A DNA stretch of 64,000 bases from positions 3,658,001-3,722,000 of the forward strand of contig NC_019792.1 in NCBI RefSeq assembly GCF_000230715.2, given 5' to 3'. The notes below the pieces were generated by a model that was not told where the DNA came from, did not search any database, and worked only from the letters and a program-made list of their open reading frames with translations. The stretch is from Natronobacterium gregoryi SP2 (GTDB lineage Archaea > Halobacteriota > Halobacteria > Halobacteriales > Natrialbaceae). The position numbers and the translations under genes are program-made. This document shows positions 9,253 through 18,052 of this stretch, piece by piece (within the stretch, counting starts at the first letter, position 1; the number at the start of each line of letters is the position of its first letter).

Positions 9253-10029
9253 TTACTCGAGCGCCGGGGGATCGACCGGCTCGAGCCCCCAGTCGTCGAA
9301 AAACGCCTCGAGGAAGTCGGCCCGCCCGCCGATCTCGTCGGGGGCGTGGGAGTCGGTGCCGACGGTGACGGCGATGTCGTGGTCGCGCAGGGTCTCGAGG
9401 AACGTCTCGGCGGGGTGGACGATCCCGTCGTCGGTCAGTGCTCGGCCAGCGTTGATCTCGGGGACTGTCTGGGACTCGGCGAGTGCGTGGGCGACGCGTT
9501 CGTAGTGGTTTTCGGTCGCCCGCCCGCGAAGCGGTTTGGTGCGTTCGACGAGGTCGACGTGTGCGGCGATATCGAACAGTTCCGACTCGATCAGGGAGAC
9601 AAGCCGATCGAAGTACTCCTCGACGATGCGGTCGCGTTCGGCCTCCGGGCGATCGGTGAACTGCGAGGAGACCTGCACGTTCGCCCCGGCGACCTCGTGG
9701 ACACTACCGACGGCGTAGTCGAACTCGGCCTCCGCGAGAAACTCGCGGATTTCGGCTTCGTCGCGTGGATCGTAGTCCATCTCGACGGCGTCGTAGACGT
9801 CGATCGACGTTTCCGCTCGCACGTGCTCGATGGCCCGTCGGCGGCGGTCGTACGTGATGTCCAGGTTGAACCCGTAGACGCTGCGAACCCACTCCATGCG
9901 ATCCCGCGGCGCGACGTTGCAGTGGTCTGCGAAGCCGATCCCCTCGAGGCCGGCGGCCTCGGCGGCCCGGACCATCCCCTCGAGGAACTCGCCGTCGGAG
10001 TAGTTGGAGTGGACGTGGAAGTCCTCCAT
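9253..10029 (-). CDS. PHP-domain phosphoesterase (histidinol-phosphatase-like)
   Basis: A 258-residue protein of the PHP superfamily, a trinuclear-metal phosphoesterase fold. It starts directly with the HxH metal motif FHVHSNYSDG (residues 4-13). GFADHCNV is near 33, an internal EMDYDPRDE near 83, a VGSVHEV near 107, and DSHAPDEIG near 232 supplies the last ligands. It could be a histidinol-phosphatase-like or nucleoside-phosphatase-like enzyme. No his genes are nearby, so the substrate is open. Confidence 0.8.
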   Translation of the reverse strand: MEDFHVHSNYSDGEFLEGMVRAAEAAGLEGIGFADHCNVAPRDRMEWVRSVYGFNLDITYDRRRRAIEHVRAETSIDVYDAVEMDYDPRDEAEIREFLAEAEFDYAVGSVHEVAGANVQVSSQFTDRPEAERDRIVEEYFDRLVSLIESELFDIAAHVDLVERTKPLRGRATENHYERVAHALAESQTVPEINAGRALTDDGIVHPAETFLETLRDHDIAVTVGTDSHAPDEIGGRADFLEAFFDDWGLEPVDPPALE

Positions 10030-10104
10030 ACGCCCCCAACGAGAATACTCGAGTTAGGCGTTACGCTGGCTGCGGAAGGGCCGTGGTGGCTGCAGACGGA
10101 TTGC

Positions 10105-10264
10105 TGTACCGACGCCCCGGTGTACTCGTTTCACTTCGGTCGCGGACCGGAACTGACTGACAGGCATCCGTCTCGTACGGATTGCTGTCACTAGTTCCCG
10201 CCGCTCGCCGCTCCCGTATCCCGTTCCGGCGAGCGGCGGTAATTGGCGACAGGAAACTGTCTCA
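10105..10264. repeat. two diverged family-1 palindromic repeats in tandem
   Basis: The first (about 10105-10165) runs from AGACGGATTGCTGTACCGAC to GACTGACAGGCATCCGTCT. The second (about 10165-10264) starts TCGTACGGATTGCTGTCACT and holds a strong hairpin with arms CCGCCGCTCGCC and GGCGAGCGGCGG, ending ACTGTCTCAG on the stop codon of the membrane-protein gene. The outer boxes match other copies, but the inner stems differ while still pairing. Confidence 0.6.
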
Positions 10265-11059
10265 GTCTGCTGTGACGCTGCTGGACGGGGACTCGTCTTC
10301 GAGAATGCTCCGGTAGTAGGTTATGAAGTAGGTGTAGGCGTACGCTAGCATGACCGTCCCGAGAACGATCGTCACCGCGATCGAGAGATACAGCGTCGAT
10401 TCGGAGGCGATCACGGTCTCGCCGGTTTCGGTGACTTCGACGGCCGAGAGAAAGAGTGCTATCCCTGGCCCCTGGCCGATTAGCTGGCTCACGAAGAAGA
10501 CGATCGAGAAGCCGACGACGCTTATAAAATTGTTCCAGACGAGCCGGACGCTGTGGGGGATCGATTCGATTGCCTGGGCGTCGCTGACGACGATCGCGGC
10601 GTCGTAGAACTGGAGGAACATCATCAAAAGCGTCATGGACACGGACAGGAAGACGACACCAATTCCTATGCCGAGTGCCCCGCCGCCGCCGGCAGCCGTC
10701 CCGACGCCGACGATCACCAGCAGGATTCCGCTCACGACCGACGCTCCGATTACGATCAGCCCAAACAGCACCGTTGCACCGAGCATCGAGACGTAGTTCT
10801 CCTTACCGCCACGAACAAACGACCCGAGTTGCGTCGATCCATCGAGTCCTTCGTCGATCAGCGTGATGATGCCGCCGAGCAGGAACGGCGTGACGAGAAA
10901 CGAAAGCGGATAGGCGAGCAACTGGGCCATCGGGCCCACGTACACATCCAGCAGGATTGTCACTTCACTGAGGGCCACGAAAAGCACCCCAACGAGCAGG
11001 ATCGTGGGGTTTCGTCGAAGAACTGACGCTGCGGTCGATACCGAACCAATTGCGCTCAT
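10262..11059 (-). CDS. multi-pass membrane protein, DUF7847-like
   Basis: 265 residues, predominantly hydrophobic, with about six predicted spans (for example TILLVGVLFVALSEVTILLD, LLAYPLSFLVTPFLLGGIIT, VSMTLLMMFLQFYDAAIVV). It resembles the haloarchaeal DUF7847/glycerophosphodiester-phosphodiesterase membrane-domain-like proteins of unknown function. An in-frame ATG at 11074 exists, but a minus-strand TATA (GTATTTAAG near 11083-11091) lies ~26 bp before the ATG at 11059, favouring a leaderless start there (MSAIGSVS). It stands alone. Confidence 0.65.
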   Translation of the reverse strand: MSAIGSVSTAASVLRRNPTILLVGVLFVALSEVTILLDVYVGPMAQLLAYPLSFLVTPFLLGGIITLIDEGLDGSTQLGSFVRGGKENYVSMLGATVLFGLIVIGASVVSGILLVIVGVGTAAGGGGALGIGIGVVFLSVSMTLLMMFLQFYDAAIVVSDAQAIESIPHSVRLVWNNFISVVGFSIVFFVSQLIGQGPGIALFLSAVEVTETGETVIASESTLYLSIAVTIVLGTVMLAYAYTYFITYYRSILEDESPSSSVTAD

Positions 11060-11074
11060 ACTCGACCAATACAC

Positions 11075-11507
11075 GACAGCTGCTTAAATACACTATCAGA
11101 TTTTCTGAACGAGAAAAACCCTACGTATCTGTCAGAAAGAATCTAAGGTGCCATTCTGGAAATTAATGTGGGATACTCTACTAGAAGGTCTGCGGTTTTC
11201 GGAAGGGCGGGGAATCGCGCCACTTTTCGTTTACATCATTTCCCTGATCGGCGTGAAAACAAACTCCAGTCCCGTGCTGTACCCATATTCAGCAGTTCAC
11301 TCTTGACAGTAATTCGGTAGTTCGGTGAAGTTCTGCTGAACACACAGAGCAAATGCGGCATGTAATCCGAGTCATCTACGAACGGGTAATCGCTCAGTAC
11401 AGATCACGTAGGTTCCGGCGCAGCAATTGATACCCTGATAGCTACCAAGAGACGCGTGGCGAATATCGAAAAGTGAGCTACCAGTCATTGCTTTTCCAGA
11501 GTCTGGT
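11075..11507. other. intergenic, no supported gene
   Basis: It holds the promoter of the membrane-protein gene near its left end. A short string, CAGTAATTCGGTAGT near 11310, recurs in shortened form (CAATTCGGTAGT) near 12370, and TATTCAGCA strings occur here and near 9190. These could be old mobile-element debris, but I cannot assign them. Confidence 0.3.
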
Positions 11508-12278
11508 TCACTCTGCGACTGCCCAGAACCGAACGCTCTTTGGTACGTTCCATAGTATCTCGGGTAGATCAGTTTCCGACGGCTGGTTCTCCTCAACCTC
11601 GCGCTGTCTATGTTCGATGATCCGTCGAACCTCAAATCCGGCGTCAACGAGACCGTTGTGGAGATCGGCGACCGTACGGTCAAAGACAGTCAACGTCGAT
11701 TCGTAATCCTCGTCGATTGTAATCTTCCGAGGACCGGTATCGAAATAGTTCCCATCAACGGTTCCTTTGTCCGTATCGAGGGTTTCATAGACCGGATGCG
11801 GGGCGCTGAGGACGAAAACACCGCTATCCCGAAGGACACGGTGAGCTTCGTCGAGTGCCTCGTCGAGGTGTGCGACCATCTGGAACGCCCATTCGGAGGA
11901 CGCTATATCGAACCTGTCGTCGGCGAGTGGGAGATCCGTCACGTCACCCGTCACGAACTGAACGTCGACGCCGCAAAACTCCCGTAGTTGTCTCGCGTGT
12001 CGGAGTTGTTCCCCGGAGAAATCAACGCCGACGACGGTTTCAGCCCCTAGTTCGGCGGTTCCGACAGTTCCTTGACCACCACCGCAGCCTAACTCGACAT
12101 ACTCTTTCCCCTCGACTGAAGTGAGAATTTCGGGCTGACGACCACCGGGGGCATCTGATTCGAACGGGGACGGCGTCGGTGGCAGTTCCCCGTTGCCCGT
12201 ATCAGCGTTCCAGACGGCCTGGAAGTCGTCGCTCCACTCGTTCCAGAGTCGTCGATTCTCTCGTGAGTGTTCGGTCAT
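11508..12278 (-). CDS. class I SAM-dependent methyltransferase
   Basis: A 256-residue methyltransferase of the UbiE/Methyltransf_11 type. Motif I is VELGCGGGQG (~70-79), followed by TVVGVDFSGEQL, then QFVTGDVTDLPLADDRFD (motif II region) and ASSEWAFQMVAHLDEAL. The C-terminal half (ESTLTVFDRTVADLHNGLVD) is typical of haloarchaeal small-molecule methyltransferases. The substrate is not evident. A minus-strand TATA (CTATAAAGTA near 12306-12315) lies ~30 bp before the ATG, so the mRNA is probably leaderless. Confidence 0.85.
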   Translation of the reverse strand: MTEHSRENRRLWNEWSDDFQAVWNADTGNGELPPTPSPFESDAPGGRQPEILTSVEGKEYVELGCGGGQGTVGTAELGAETVVGVDFSGEQLRHARQLREFCGVDVQFVTGDVTDLPLADDRFDIASSEWAFQMVAHLDEALDEAHRVLRDSGVFVLSAPHPVYETLDTDKGTVDGNYFDTGPRKITIDEDYESTLTVFDRTVADLHNGLVDAGFEVRRIIEHRQREVEENQPSETDLPEILWNVPKSVRFWAVAE

Positions 12279-12383
12279 TAGATACTCTTTATTAGATTAA
12301 TTAATACTTTATAGTACCATTATGGATGATAGACATGTGACATGAGTGCCATAAACTTCTTCTGACAACAATTCGGTAGTCCG

Positions 12384-12471
12384 CTGATACGGTTTACTGT
12401 AAGTCATTTCCGGCACAACCGCGACCCGGGCGGCGGTTGCGCCGGTAAATCGTTACAGTAATCCGTATGAG
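12384..12471. repeat. palindromic intergenic repeat, family 1, copy F
   Basis: It runs from CTGATACGGTTTACTGTAA to TTACAGTAATCCGTATGAG with the inner pair CCGGCACAACCGC and GCGGTTGCGCCGG. This is the best-preserved copy and closest in sequence to copy A at 341-429. It sits between the methyltransferase promoter and the 3' end of aroC. Confidence 0.85.
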
Positions 12472-12529
12472 TCTCTGCAAGAGGCAGGGCGCGACTGTTT
12501 CACCACAGCGTGATATTACAGCAATCCTA

Positions 12530-13681
12530 TCACTCGTTCCGCGGATTGCTCGGGTGGTAGTCCGTATCGTACTCACCAGGTCGATCGTCGAGACGATCGG
12601 GGTTGATCCGGCCCGACAGCAGCATGAAGTCCACCAGCGTCAGCGCGAGCATCGCCTCGACGACGGGAACGCCGCGGGGCGGCAGGACGGGATCGTGGCG
12701 GCCGATGACCTGTTCATCTTTTAGCTCGCCGGTTTCCCAGTCTGCGGTCTGTTGGCTCTTGGGAATCGACGTCGGCGCGTGGAGGGTAACCTCGCCGTAG
12801 ATCGGTTCTCCGCTCGAGATGCCGCCCTGGATGCCGCCGTGGTCGTTCTCGACGGGGGTCGGGTTCCCCTCCGAATCGAACTCCCAGTCGTCGTTGCGCT
12901 CGGAGCCCGTGTACTCGCGGGCCTCGCGTCCGAGGCCGAACTCGAAGGCCGTCGTCGCCGGTACCGACATCATCGCCTGCCCGAGTCGCGCCGAAAGGGA
13001 GTCGAACCGCGGCGCACCGAGTCCCGGCGGGGCCCCCCGTGCTTCGAAGTAGATCGAGCCGCCGATCGAGTCTCCTTCCTGCTGGTACTCCTCGATGCGC
13101 GCTTGCATTCGTTCGGCGGTCTCGGGATGGGCACAGCGGACGTCGTTCGCCTCACTGTGTTCGTTGAGTTGCTCGAAGCTCACCTCCGGGGCCGCGATGT
13201 CGTCGATCTGGTTGACGTGGGCTTTGAGTTCGATTCCGGCGTGGGCCAGGAGCTGCTTCGCAATCGCGCCTGCAGCGACCCAGTTGACCGTCTCACGAGC
13301 CGACGAGCGGCCGCCGCCGCCCCAGTTGCGCGTGCCGAACTTTGCCGAGTAGGTGAAATCGCCGTGGCTCGGTCGTGGCGCGGTGATGAACGGTTCGTAC
13401 TTCTCCGAGCGAGCGTCCTTGTTCTGGATGACCATTCCGATCGGCGTCCCCGTGGTGTAGCCGTCCTGGATGCCCGATTTGATCGAGACATCGTCGGGTT
13501 CGCCGCGGCTCGTGGTGATCATCGACTGCCCCGGTTTCCGGCGGTCGAGGTCAGCCTGGATGTCTTCCTCCGAGAGCTCGAGACCGGCGGGACAGCCCGA
13601 GACAGTACAGCCCATCGCCTCGCCGTGGCTCTCGCCGAACGTGGTCACCTGGAAGAGGCGACCGAAGCGGTTGCCGTTCAT
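12530..13681 (-). CDS. aroC: chorismate synthase
   Basis: A 383-residue enzyme that converts EPSP to chorismate using reduced FMN, the last shikimate-pathway step. The opening MNGNRFGRLFQVTTFGESHG is the family signature, and the frame continues upstream with no family similarity, so the ATG at 13681 is the start. Further signatures are RKPGQSMITTSR, THG-type SARETVNWVAAGAIAKQLL, and HDPVLPPRGVPVVEAM near the C-terminus. Together with aroA at 14823-16118 it makes a shikimate cluster, although a divergent acetyltransferase lies between them. Confidence 0.95.
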   Translation of the reverse strand: MNGNRFGRLFQVTTFGESHGEAMGCTVSGCPAGLELSEEDIQADLDRRKPGQSMITTSRGEPDDVSIKSGIQDGYTTGTPIGMVIQNKDARSEKYEPFITAPRPSHGDFTYSAKFGTRNWGGGGRSSARETVNWVAAGAIAKQLLAHAGIELKAHVNQIDDIAAPEVSFEQLNEHSEANDVRCAHPETAERMQARIEEYQQEGDSIGGSIYFEARGAPPGLGAPRFDSLSARLGQAMMSVPATTAFEFGLGREAREYTGSERNDDWEFDSEGNPTPVENDHGGIQGGISSGEPIYGEVTLHAPTSIPKSQQTADWETGELKDEQVIGRHDPVLPPRGVPVVEAMLALTLVDFMLLSGRINPDRLDDRPGEYDTDYHPSNPRNE

Positions 13682-14044
13682 TACGCCACTCTCGGGGACG
13701 GGGACACTTAGCAACCCAGGATTCCTGCAAACGCTGGCAGGGTGATCGGACAGGACCCCGAGTGATCCGGTGGACAGCACCGGTCGGGCAGTTCCCGGCG
13801 ACGGACCGCGAAGCCGCGTCGGTGCTATCGGCGATCGGAACACCTGAAACGATTTACACACCAGTCGCACAGTTGTCGTGCGATCGGGTGTTCACTGATT
13901 TGCAGTGGTACGACAGTACAACGAGACCTCGCGACAAAGCGGTCGGGTGACGATGGCGATGGCCGTGTTTCGGTCGACGCCAGCCGGAATGTCAAATGGT
14001 AACTAACACCAAGACCTATGCCCGTGTCGCCCGACAGACTCCGT
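13682..14044. other. divergent intergenic region aroC / acetyltransferase
   Basis: About 360 bp with no gene I can support. It separates the divergent starts of aroC and the GNAT gene, so both promoters should lie here. ACGATTTACAC near 13850 and AAATGGTAACTAAC near 14000 are AT-rich candidates. Confidence 0.35.
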
Positions 14045-14776
14045 ATGCGCGTACCCGAGCGACCAACGTTCGATGACGACGCGACCAAGGCAATCTACCA
14101 GTACGTCGAGCGTCACGGCACCGCTGCCAGACACCGCGTTCGCGATGCCGCCTCGGTTCCCGTCGGCCACTTCGAGGACGCCCTCGAGGACCTCAAGACG
14201 AAAGGCTACCTCGAGGAAGATGGTGGGACGATCACGGTCGCACTGGACGTCGGCTCGATCGAAGAGTACGAGGCCGAGGGCGAGACGTTCACGATCCGTC
14301 CGGCACGTCAGGACGACTTCGAGAGCGTCGTGGAGGCGATCCGGGACGTAACCGACGACGAAACCTACGTCGTCGCCGAGACAGTGGCCGAACAGTTGCT
14401 ATACGACGAGTCGGTGTCGCGGCACAACACCGTCGAGTCGCGGGTGTTCTTCGTCGCCACGCTCGATGGTGGGGTCGTCGGGTGGACACACCTAGATCTC
14501 CCCCACGGGGAGAAGCTCCGCGAGACCGCACAGCTCACCGTCGGCGTCCGCGAGAAGTACCGGAACCGCGGCCTCGGGAGCCGACTTCTCACTCGCGGGG
14601 TCGAGTGGGCCGACGCGAACGGCTACCGGAAACTGTACAACAGCGTGCCGGCGAGCAACGACGTCGCGCTTGCATTCCTCGAGGACCACGGGTGGCACAC
14701 CGAAGGAATCCGGAAGAACCACTACACGATCGACGGCGAGCACGTCGACGAAGTGCTGATGGCCCGCACGTTCTGA
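14045..14776 (+). CDS. GNAT acetyltransferase with N-terminal helix-turn-helix-like domain
   Basis: 243 residues from the ATG at 14045 (an in-frame ATG at 14018 would add nine). Residues ~1-80 look like a small winged-helix domain (DDDATKAIYQYVERHG, VRDAASVPVGHFEDALEDLK). The rest is a GNAT acetyl-CoA transferase domain (TFTIRPARQDDFESVVEAIR, with the acetyl-CoA loop VREKYRNRGLGSRLL, and SNDVALAFLEDHGW). It probably acetylates an amine or protein; the fused domain suggests a regulatory target, which is inference. It lies between aroC and aroA on the opposite strand. Confidence 0.8.
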   Translation: MRVPERPTFDDDATKAIYQYVERHGTAARHRVRDAASVPVGHFEDALEDLKTKGYLEEDGGTITVALDVGSIEEYEAEGETFTIRPARQDDFESVVEAIRDVTDDETYVVAETVAEQLLYDESVSRHNTVESRVFFVATLDGGVVGWTHLDLPHGEKLRETAQLTVGVREKYRNRGLGSRLLTRGVEWADANGYRKLYNSVPASNDVALAFLEDHGWHTEGIRKNHYTIDGEHVDEVLMARTF

Positions 14777-14822
14777 CGCGAGCGGGACTACCGGGACGAG
14801 AATCGTTCCGGCGAACGCCGAG

Positions 14823-16118
14823 CTACGCCTCTTCGCGCTCGAGGCCGACTCCTGCACCCTCGAGCGTCTCGAAGAAGCCGGGGAAGGAGACGTCGACGTG
14901 ATCCGCTCCTCGGATCGTCGTCTCGCCGTCGGCGACGAGGCCGGCGAGAGCGAGTGCCATGATAATCCGGTGGTCGTCACAGCCGTCGACCGTCGCGCCC
15001 TCGAGCATCGAGTCGCTCCCGTGGATCGTCAGCGAGTCCTGCTCCTCGGTCGTCTCGACGCCCAGTTTTCCTAGCTCCTCGGCCATCGCGTTTACGCGAT
15101 CGGTCTCCTTGTAGCGGACGTGCTCGGCGTTCCTGATGTAGGTGTCGCCGTCAGCGACCGCGCCCAACGTGGCGATCGTCGGCAACAGGTCCGGCGTGTC
15201 CTCGACGGAAACCTCGATTCCCTCGAGAGACCCCGCCGAGACCTCGATCGTTCCGGTCTCGCGGTCCCAGTCGACGCCGGCACCCATCCGCTCGACGACA
15301 TCGACGATGGCGGTATCGCCCTGTGCGCTCGGCTGTGCACCCTCGATCCGGAGCCCCTCGTCGCTCGCGATCGCGCCCGCTGCCAGCGGGTACGAGATCG
15401 ACGAGAAGTCCCCAGGGACGGCGTACTCGCGGCCTTCGGGCGAATAGGACTGGCCGCCGTCGACTGCGAAGCCGTCGTCGGTGTGGCGGGCCTCGACGCC
15501 GAACGCCTCGAGCACCTCGAGCGTGATGTCGACGTACGGCGCGGATTTGAGTTCCGTCTCGAGGCCGATCTCGATCCCCTCGTCGGTGACTGCGCCGGCC
15601 ATCAGCAACGCCGTGATGTACTGCGAGGAGACGTCACCCGGGATCGAGACCCCGGTGCCGGCGATCGGTCCCGTCACGACAAGCGGTGCCTGGCCGTTCC
15701 GGCGGGTGCTGTAGGCTTCGCCGCCGAGGTCGGCGATGGCCTCGAGCAGCGGGCCCTGTGGACGCGAGCGAAGCGATTCGTCACCCGTGAGGACGGCGGT
15801 GCCGTCGGCAAGCGCCGCTGCCGCAGTGACGAGTCGCATCGTCGTCCCGCTGTTCTCGCAGTTTACGATGTCCGCAGGGACGTCCGGGCGGCCGTCGAAC
15901 CCCTCGATCTCGAGAGTGGCGTCCTCGAGACGCTCGACCTCTCCACCGAACAGGTCGACGGCGGCGGCGGTCGCTCGCGTGTCGGCGCTCCAGAGGGCGT
16001 TCTGAACGGTCGCGCCGTCGGCGTACCCGGCCGCCAGGATCGCCCGGTGGGTGTAGCTCTTCGACGGTGGTGCCCGAACCGTCCCTCGGACGCTCGAGGG
16101 GGAGATGGTGACGTTCAT
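14823..16118 (-). CDS. aroA: 3-phosphoshikimate 1-carboxyvinyltransferase (EPSP synthase)
   Basis: A 431-residue shikimate-pathway enzyme that joins PEP to shikimate-3-phosphate. The start [20 protein letters not shown] (ATG at 16118) contains the conserved [27 protein letters not shown] is near 91, [13 protein letters not shown] near 160, and the C-terminal [17 protein letters not shown] and [15 protein letters not shown] are all family signatures. The frame extends further upstream, but that part is outside the family. Its product feeds AroC encoded ~1.1 kb away on the same strand. Confidence 0.95.
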   Translation of the reverse strand: MNVTISPSSVRGTVRAPPSKSYTHRAILAAGYADGATVQNALWSADTRATAAAVDLFGGEVERLEDATLEIEGFDGRPDVPADIVNCENSGTTMRLVTAAAALADGTAVLTGDESLRSRPQGPLLEAIADLGGEAYSTRRNGQAPLVVTGPIAGTGVSIPGDVSSQYITALLMAGAVTDEGIEIGLETELKSAPYVDITLEVLEAFGVEARHTDDGFAVDGGQSYSPEGREYAVPGDFSSISYPLAAGAIASDEGLRIEGAQPSAQGDTAIVDVVERMGAGVDWDRETGTIEVSAGSLEGIEVSVEDTPDLLPTIATLGAVADGDTYIRNAEHVRYKETDRVNAMAEELGKLGVETTEEQDSLTIHGSDSMLEGATVDGCDDHRIIMALALAGLVADGETTIRGADHVDVSFPGFFETLEGAGVGLEREEA

Positions 16119-16216
16119 GCTCGCGGTGTGGGTCGGCGTGCCTATACCGATACCGGTACGGAGGAAAATTGAAGGAAGACGGTCGAAGGCGGAGTCGGTT
16201 ACGTCCGATCGGATAG

Positions 16217-16375
16217 TCAACTCGTGCCGTCGATAACGTCGACTTCCCACTCGTCGTCCGGAATTTCGGCCTCGGTTTCGATTTCGACCAGCATGTCTTC
16301 GTACAGGAGTTCACTGACTCCGACCATCGTCGCCGCTGGATAGTGTGGCTGATCGAAGAATTCGCTTCGCAGGCA
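16217..16375 (-). pseudogene. C-terminal remnant of a RidA-family gene
   Basis: The minus strand encodes ~50 residues ending in a TGA at 16217-16219. [20 protein letters not shown] followed by [15 protein letters not shown] is the C-terminal third of the Rid (YjgF/YER057c) family of enamine/imine deaminases. The N-terminal ~80 residues are missing: the similarity stops near 16375, where unrelated sequence begins. The gene was therefore cut, apparently when the mobile-element cluster to the right formed. Confidence 0.65.
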
Positions 16376-16631
16376 CTGTCTGGATGAGAGTTTGAGGAAC
16401 GAGCAGGTGGTGGCGAGAAGTGACTATGTAACTCGCAAACCTGCTCAGAGAAACCGTAGACGTGGATTGTGATCAGGTTTGGGAGAACGAGTGCACCCCG
16501 ACACCCGTCAGGGTGTTCGGGGTGCGACTGCATTCGATTGTTCCGTCCAAATGGACGAGCATATTTATCGATAAGACTTGCTCGGGATCATAGTCAACCT
16601 GGACCGTTGGATCTTGCGAAACATTCGCTAT
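16376..16631. other. junction sequence with a strong hairpin
   Basis: It contains a hairpin at 16493-16525 (arms GCACCCCGACACCC and GGGTGTTCGGGGTGC) and AT-rich CATATTTATCGATAAG near 16560. No gene is recognised. It lies between the cut ridA and the IS1595 copy, so it is probably debris of another mobile element. Confidence 0.35.
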
Positions 16632-17637
16632 CGCTCTTGTGGCGGAGATTGTTGGTGACTCATAGCGCAGTTTTGAGGATGGTTTTCAGCGCTTCTTTTC
16701 CCGGTTTTCGATACACGCGGCGACGGAGCTGGAAGGCTCGGAGATACGGCGTGAGCTTGTCCTTGGAGACGCCTCGATGGGGCGAGAGCCAGGATCGCGC
16801 CAGCGATCCGTGGCTCTCGCAGGTATTGACGTGAACGTCTCCGTCGGCGTATTCGCCGTCGCCGTGGACGACGTATTCGCGGTCGAATGCGTCGTCCTCA
16901 TCAAGCGGTTCGTACGCTCGAAAGCCGTCGGTATAGACCGTGAGCGACTCCTCTTTACGGTCAGCAAGGAGGAGTCGAATCGTCGATTCATCAGCGGCTT
17001 TCGCTGGGATCACGTAGCGGTCGCCAGTGCCGCGATCAGCCAGAATGAACACGGGTAGCTTGTCCTGTTCGTACGATCCTCTTCCGCGCGTGGATAGGCC
17101 ACGCGAGCGCGACGGACGGTCGCGCTCGCGGCCTTTGAGTCCGGCTTTCACGTACAGTTCGTCAATCTCGACTGGTCCTTCGAGTTGTGGCTGAGGCGCG
17201 TCCAGCGCTCGCAGGAAGCGCTGGACGCGCCGGTACACTGTTTTGTAGGAGACATCAATCTCTACGTCTAACTGCCGAAGACTGGTGTTGAAGCGGATGT
17301 AGGTGTAGACGGCGAGAAACCACTTCCTGAGTTCGACCGCTGAGTGTTCAAAGACGGTGCCGGTCTGATCGGTGAACGTGCGGTCGCAATTCTTACAGCG
17401 ATATCGCTGAAACACCCGATAGCTGCCGTACCGAATCGCGGATTCGGCACGGCAGCGTGGGCAATAGACGCCGTCACGCCAGCGAACCTGTCGGAGCAGG
17501 TTCGCTGGCGCGACGCTCCGAGACGAACGTCTTGAGTGGAATCATGCTTTCGTCGGGTGGCGCGAACGCGCCACCCTTGCCCGCCACGACTTTCAGCTAC
17601 TGCTGCGGGCTGACCAACAATCCTCTACCCATGAGCG
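16632..17637 (-). mobile_element. IS1595-family insertion sequence, copy 1
   Basis: The terminal inverted repeats are CGCTCTTGTGGCGGAGATTG (left, 16632) and, as the complement of the right end, CGCTCATGGGTAGAGGATTG (17637). The intact copy at 26440 has the same design (CGCTCTTCTGTAGGAGATTG). The element is ~1.0 kb and encodes a frameshifted transposase. The flanks, CATTCGCTAT on the left and ACCAGCAAAT on the right, show no target duplication. This suggests the original insertion site has since been rearranged. Confidence 0.75.
16660..17545 (-). pseudogene. IS1595-family transposase with a +1 frameshift
   Basis: It is the same protein as the intact transposase at 26530-27414: a Cys4 zinc ribbon (CPRC ... 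CKNCDRTF) followed by an ISXO2-like DDE domain (VEIDELYVKAGLKG, VYTDGFRAY, VHVNTCESHGSLARSWL). The ATG at 17545 opens MIPLKTFVSERRAS. One extra base near 17502-17505, beside the perfect palindrome CAGCGAACCTG/CAGGTTCGCTG, shifts the frame relative to copy 2. The remaining frame has no ATG before the zinc ribbon. A GTG at 17413-17415 would start after the first Cys pair. It is probably inactive unless recoded. Confidence 0.7.
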
Positions 17638-17639
17638 AC

Positions 17640-17716
17640 CAGCAAATATCCCAACCCAGCGGTGCGGTGCCGTGGGAAGCCTCGCCGTTTACGGTGAGGA
17701 GGAGGTCACCTGTGCA
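17640..17716 (+). pseudogene. TnpB-like C-terminal relic with 3'-end hairpin
   Basis: One frame reads SQPSGAVPWEASPFTVRRRS, which resembles the extreme C-terminus of haloarchaeal IS200/IS605-type TnpB proteins. It overlaps the stem CCTCGCC-GTTTAC-GGTGAGG (17684-17703) that forms the right end/guide-RNA scaffold in that family. The same hairpin occurs alone at 8694-8737. The rest of tnpB is absent; the IS1595 copy lies immediately upstream. Confidence 0.45.
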
Positions 17717-18052
17717 TTACGTTCACTCGTGTGGGTAACTCTTGGGGAACGTGGGTCTGTGGGTCTGCTGTAGTAGAGTGGATGCAAAACGAGCGGCGTC
17801 GGCGAGACACGACGTGTCTCGTTCACACACCAGAAATCTCCGAATTCTGGGGACGTCCTCAGAACCGCGAGCGCTTCTGTTTGGCTGTCCAAGGGCCTGC
17901 TCTTGTGAACGCTGTCTTCTCTCCCTGCTCGCTTCGCTCGCTGCGGGAGAGGGTTTAGCGCCTCAATTCAGCTAACGCACCGGCCGGCAGGCCGGGCCCC
18001 GAACCGCTCCTGGGCCAGAACGTTATTCCAGATTTAGATAACACGTAGGCAT
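17717..18052. other. intergenic upstream of the PQQ-propeller gene
   Basis: No supported gene. An open stretch at 17731-17958 reads HTPEISEFWGRPQNRERFCL; such strings sit next to haloarchaeal transposon ends, and I do not think it is translated. GATTTAGATAAC ~25 bp before the ATG at 18053 is a plausible promoter. Confidence 0.35.

Noticed and set aside
17731-17958. Frame containing VHTPEISEFWGRPQNRERF
   Set aside because: The stretch lies directly after a transposon end, and similar strings occur beside such ends; there is no start or promoter evidence.
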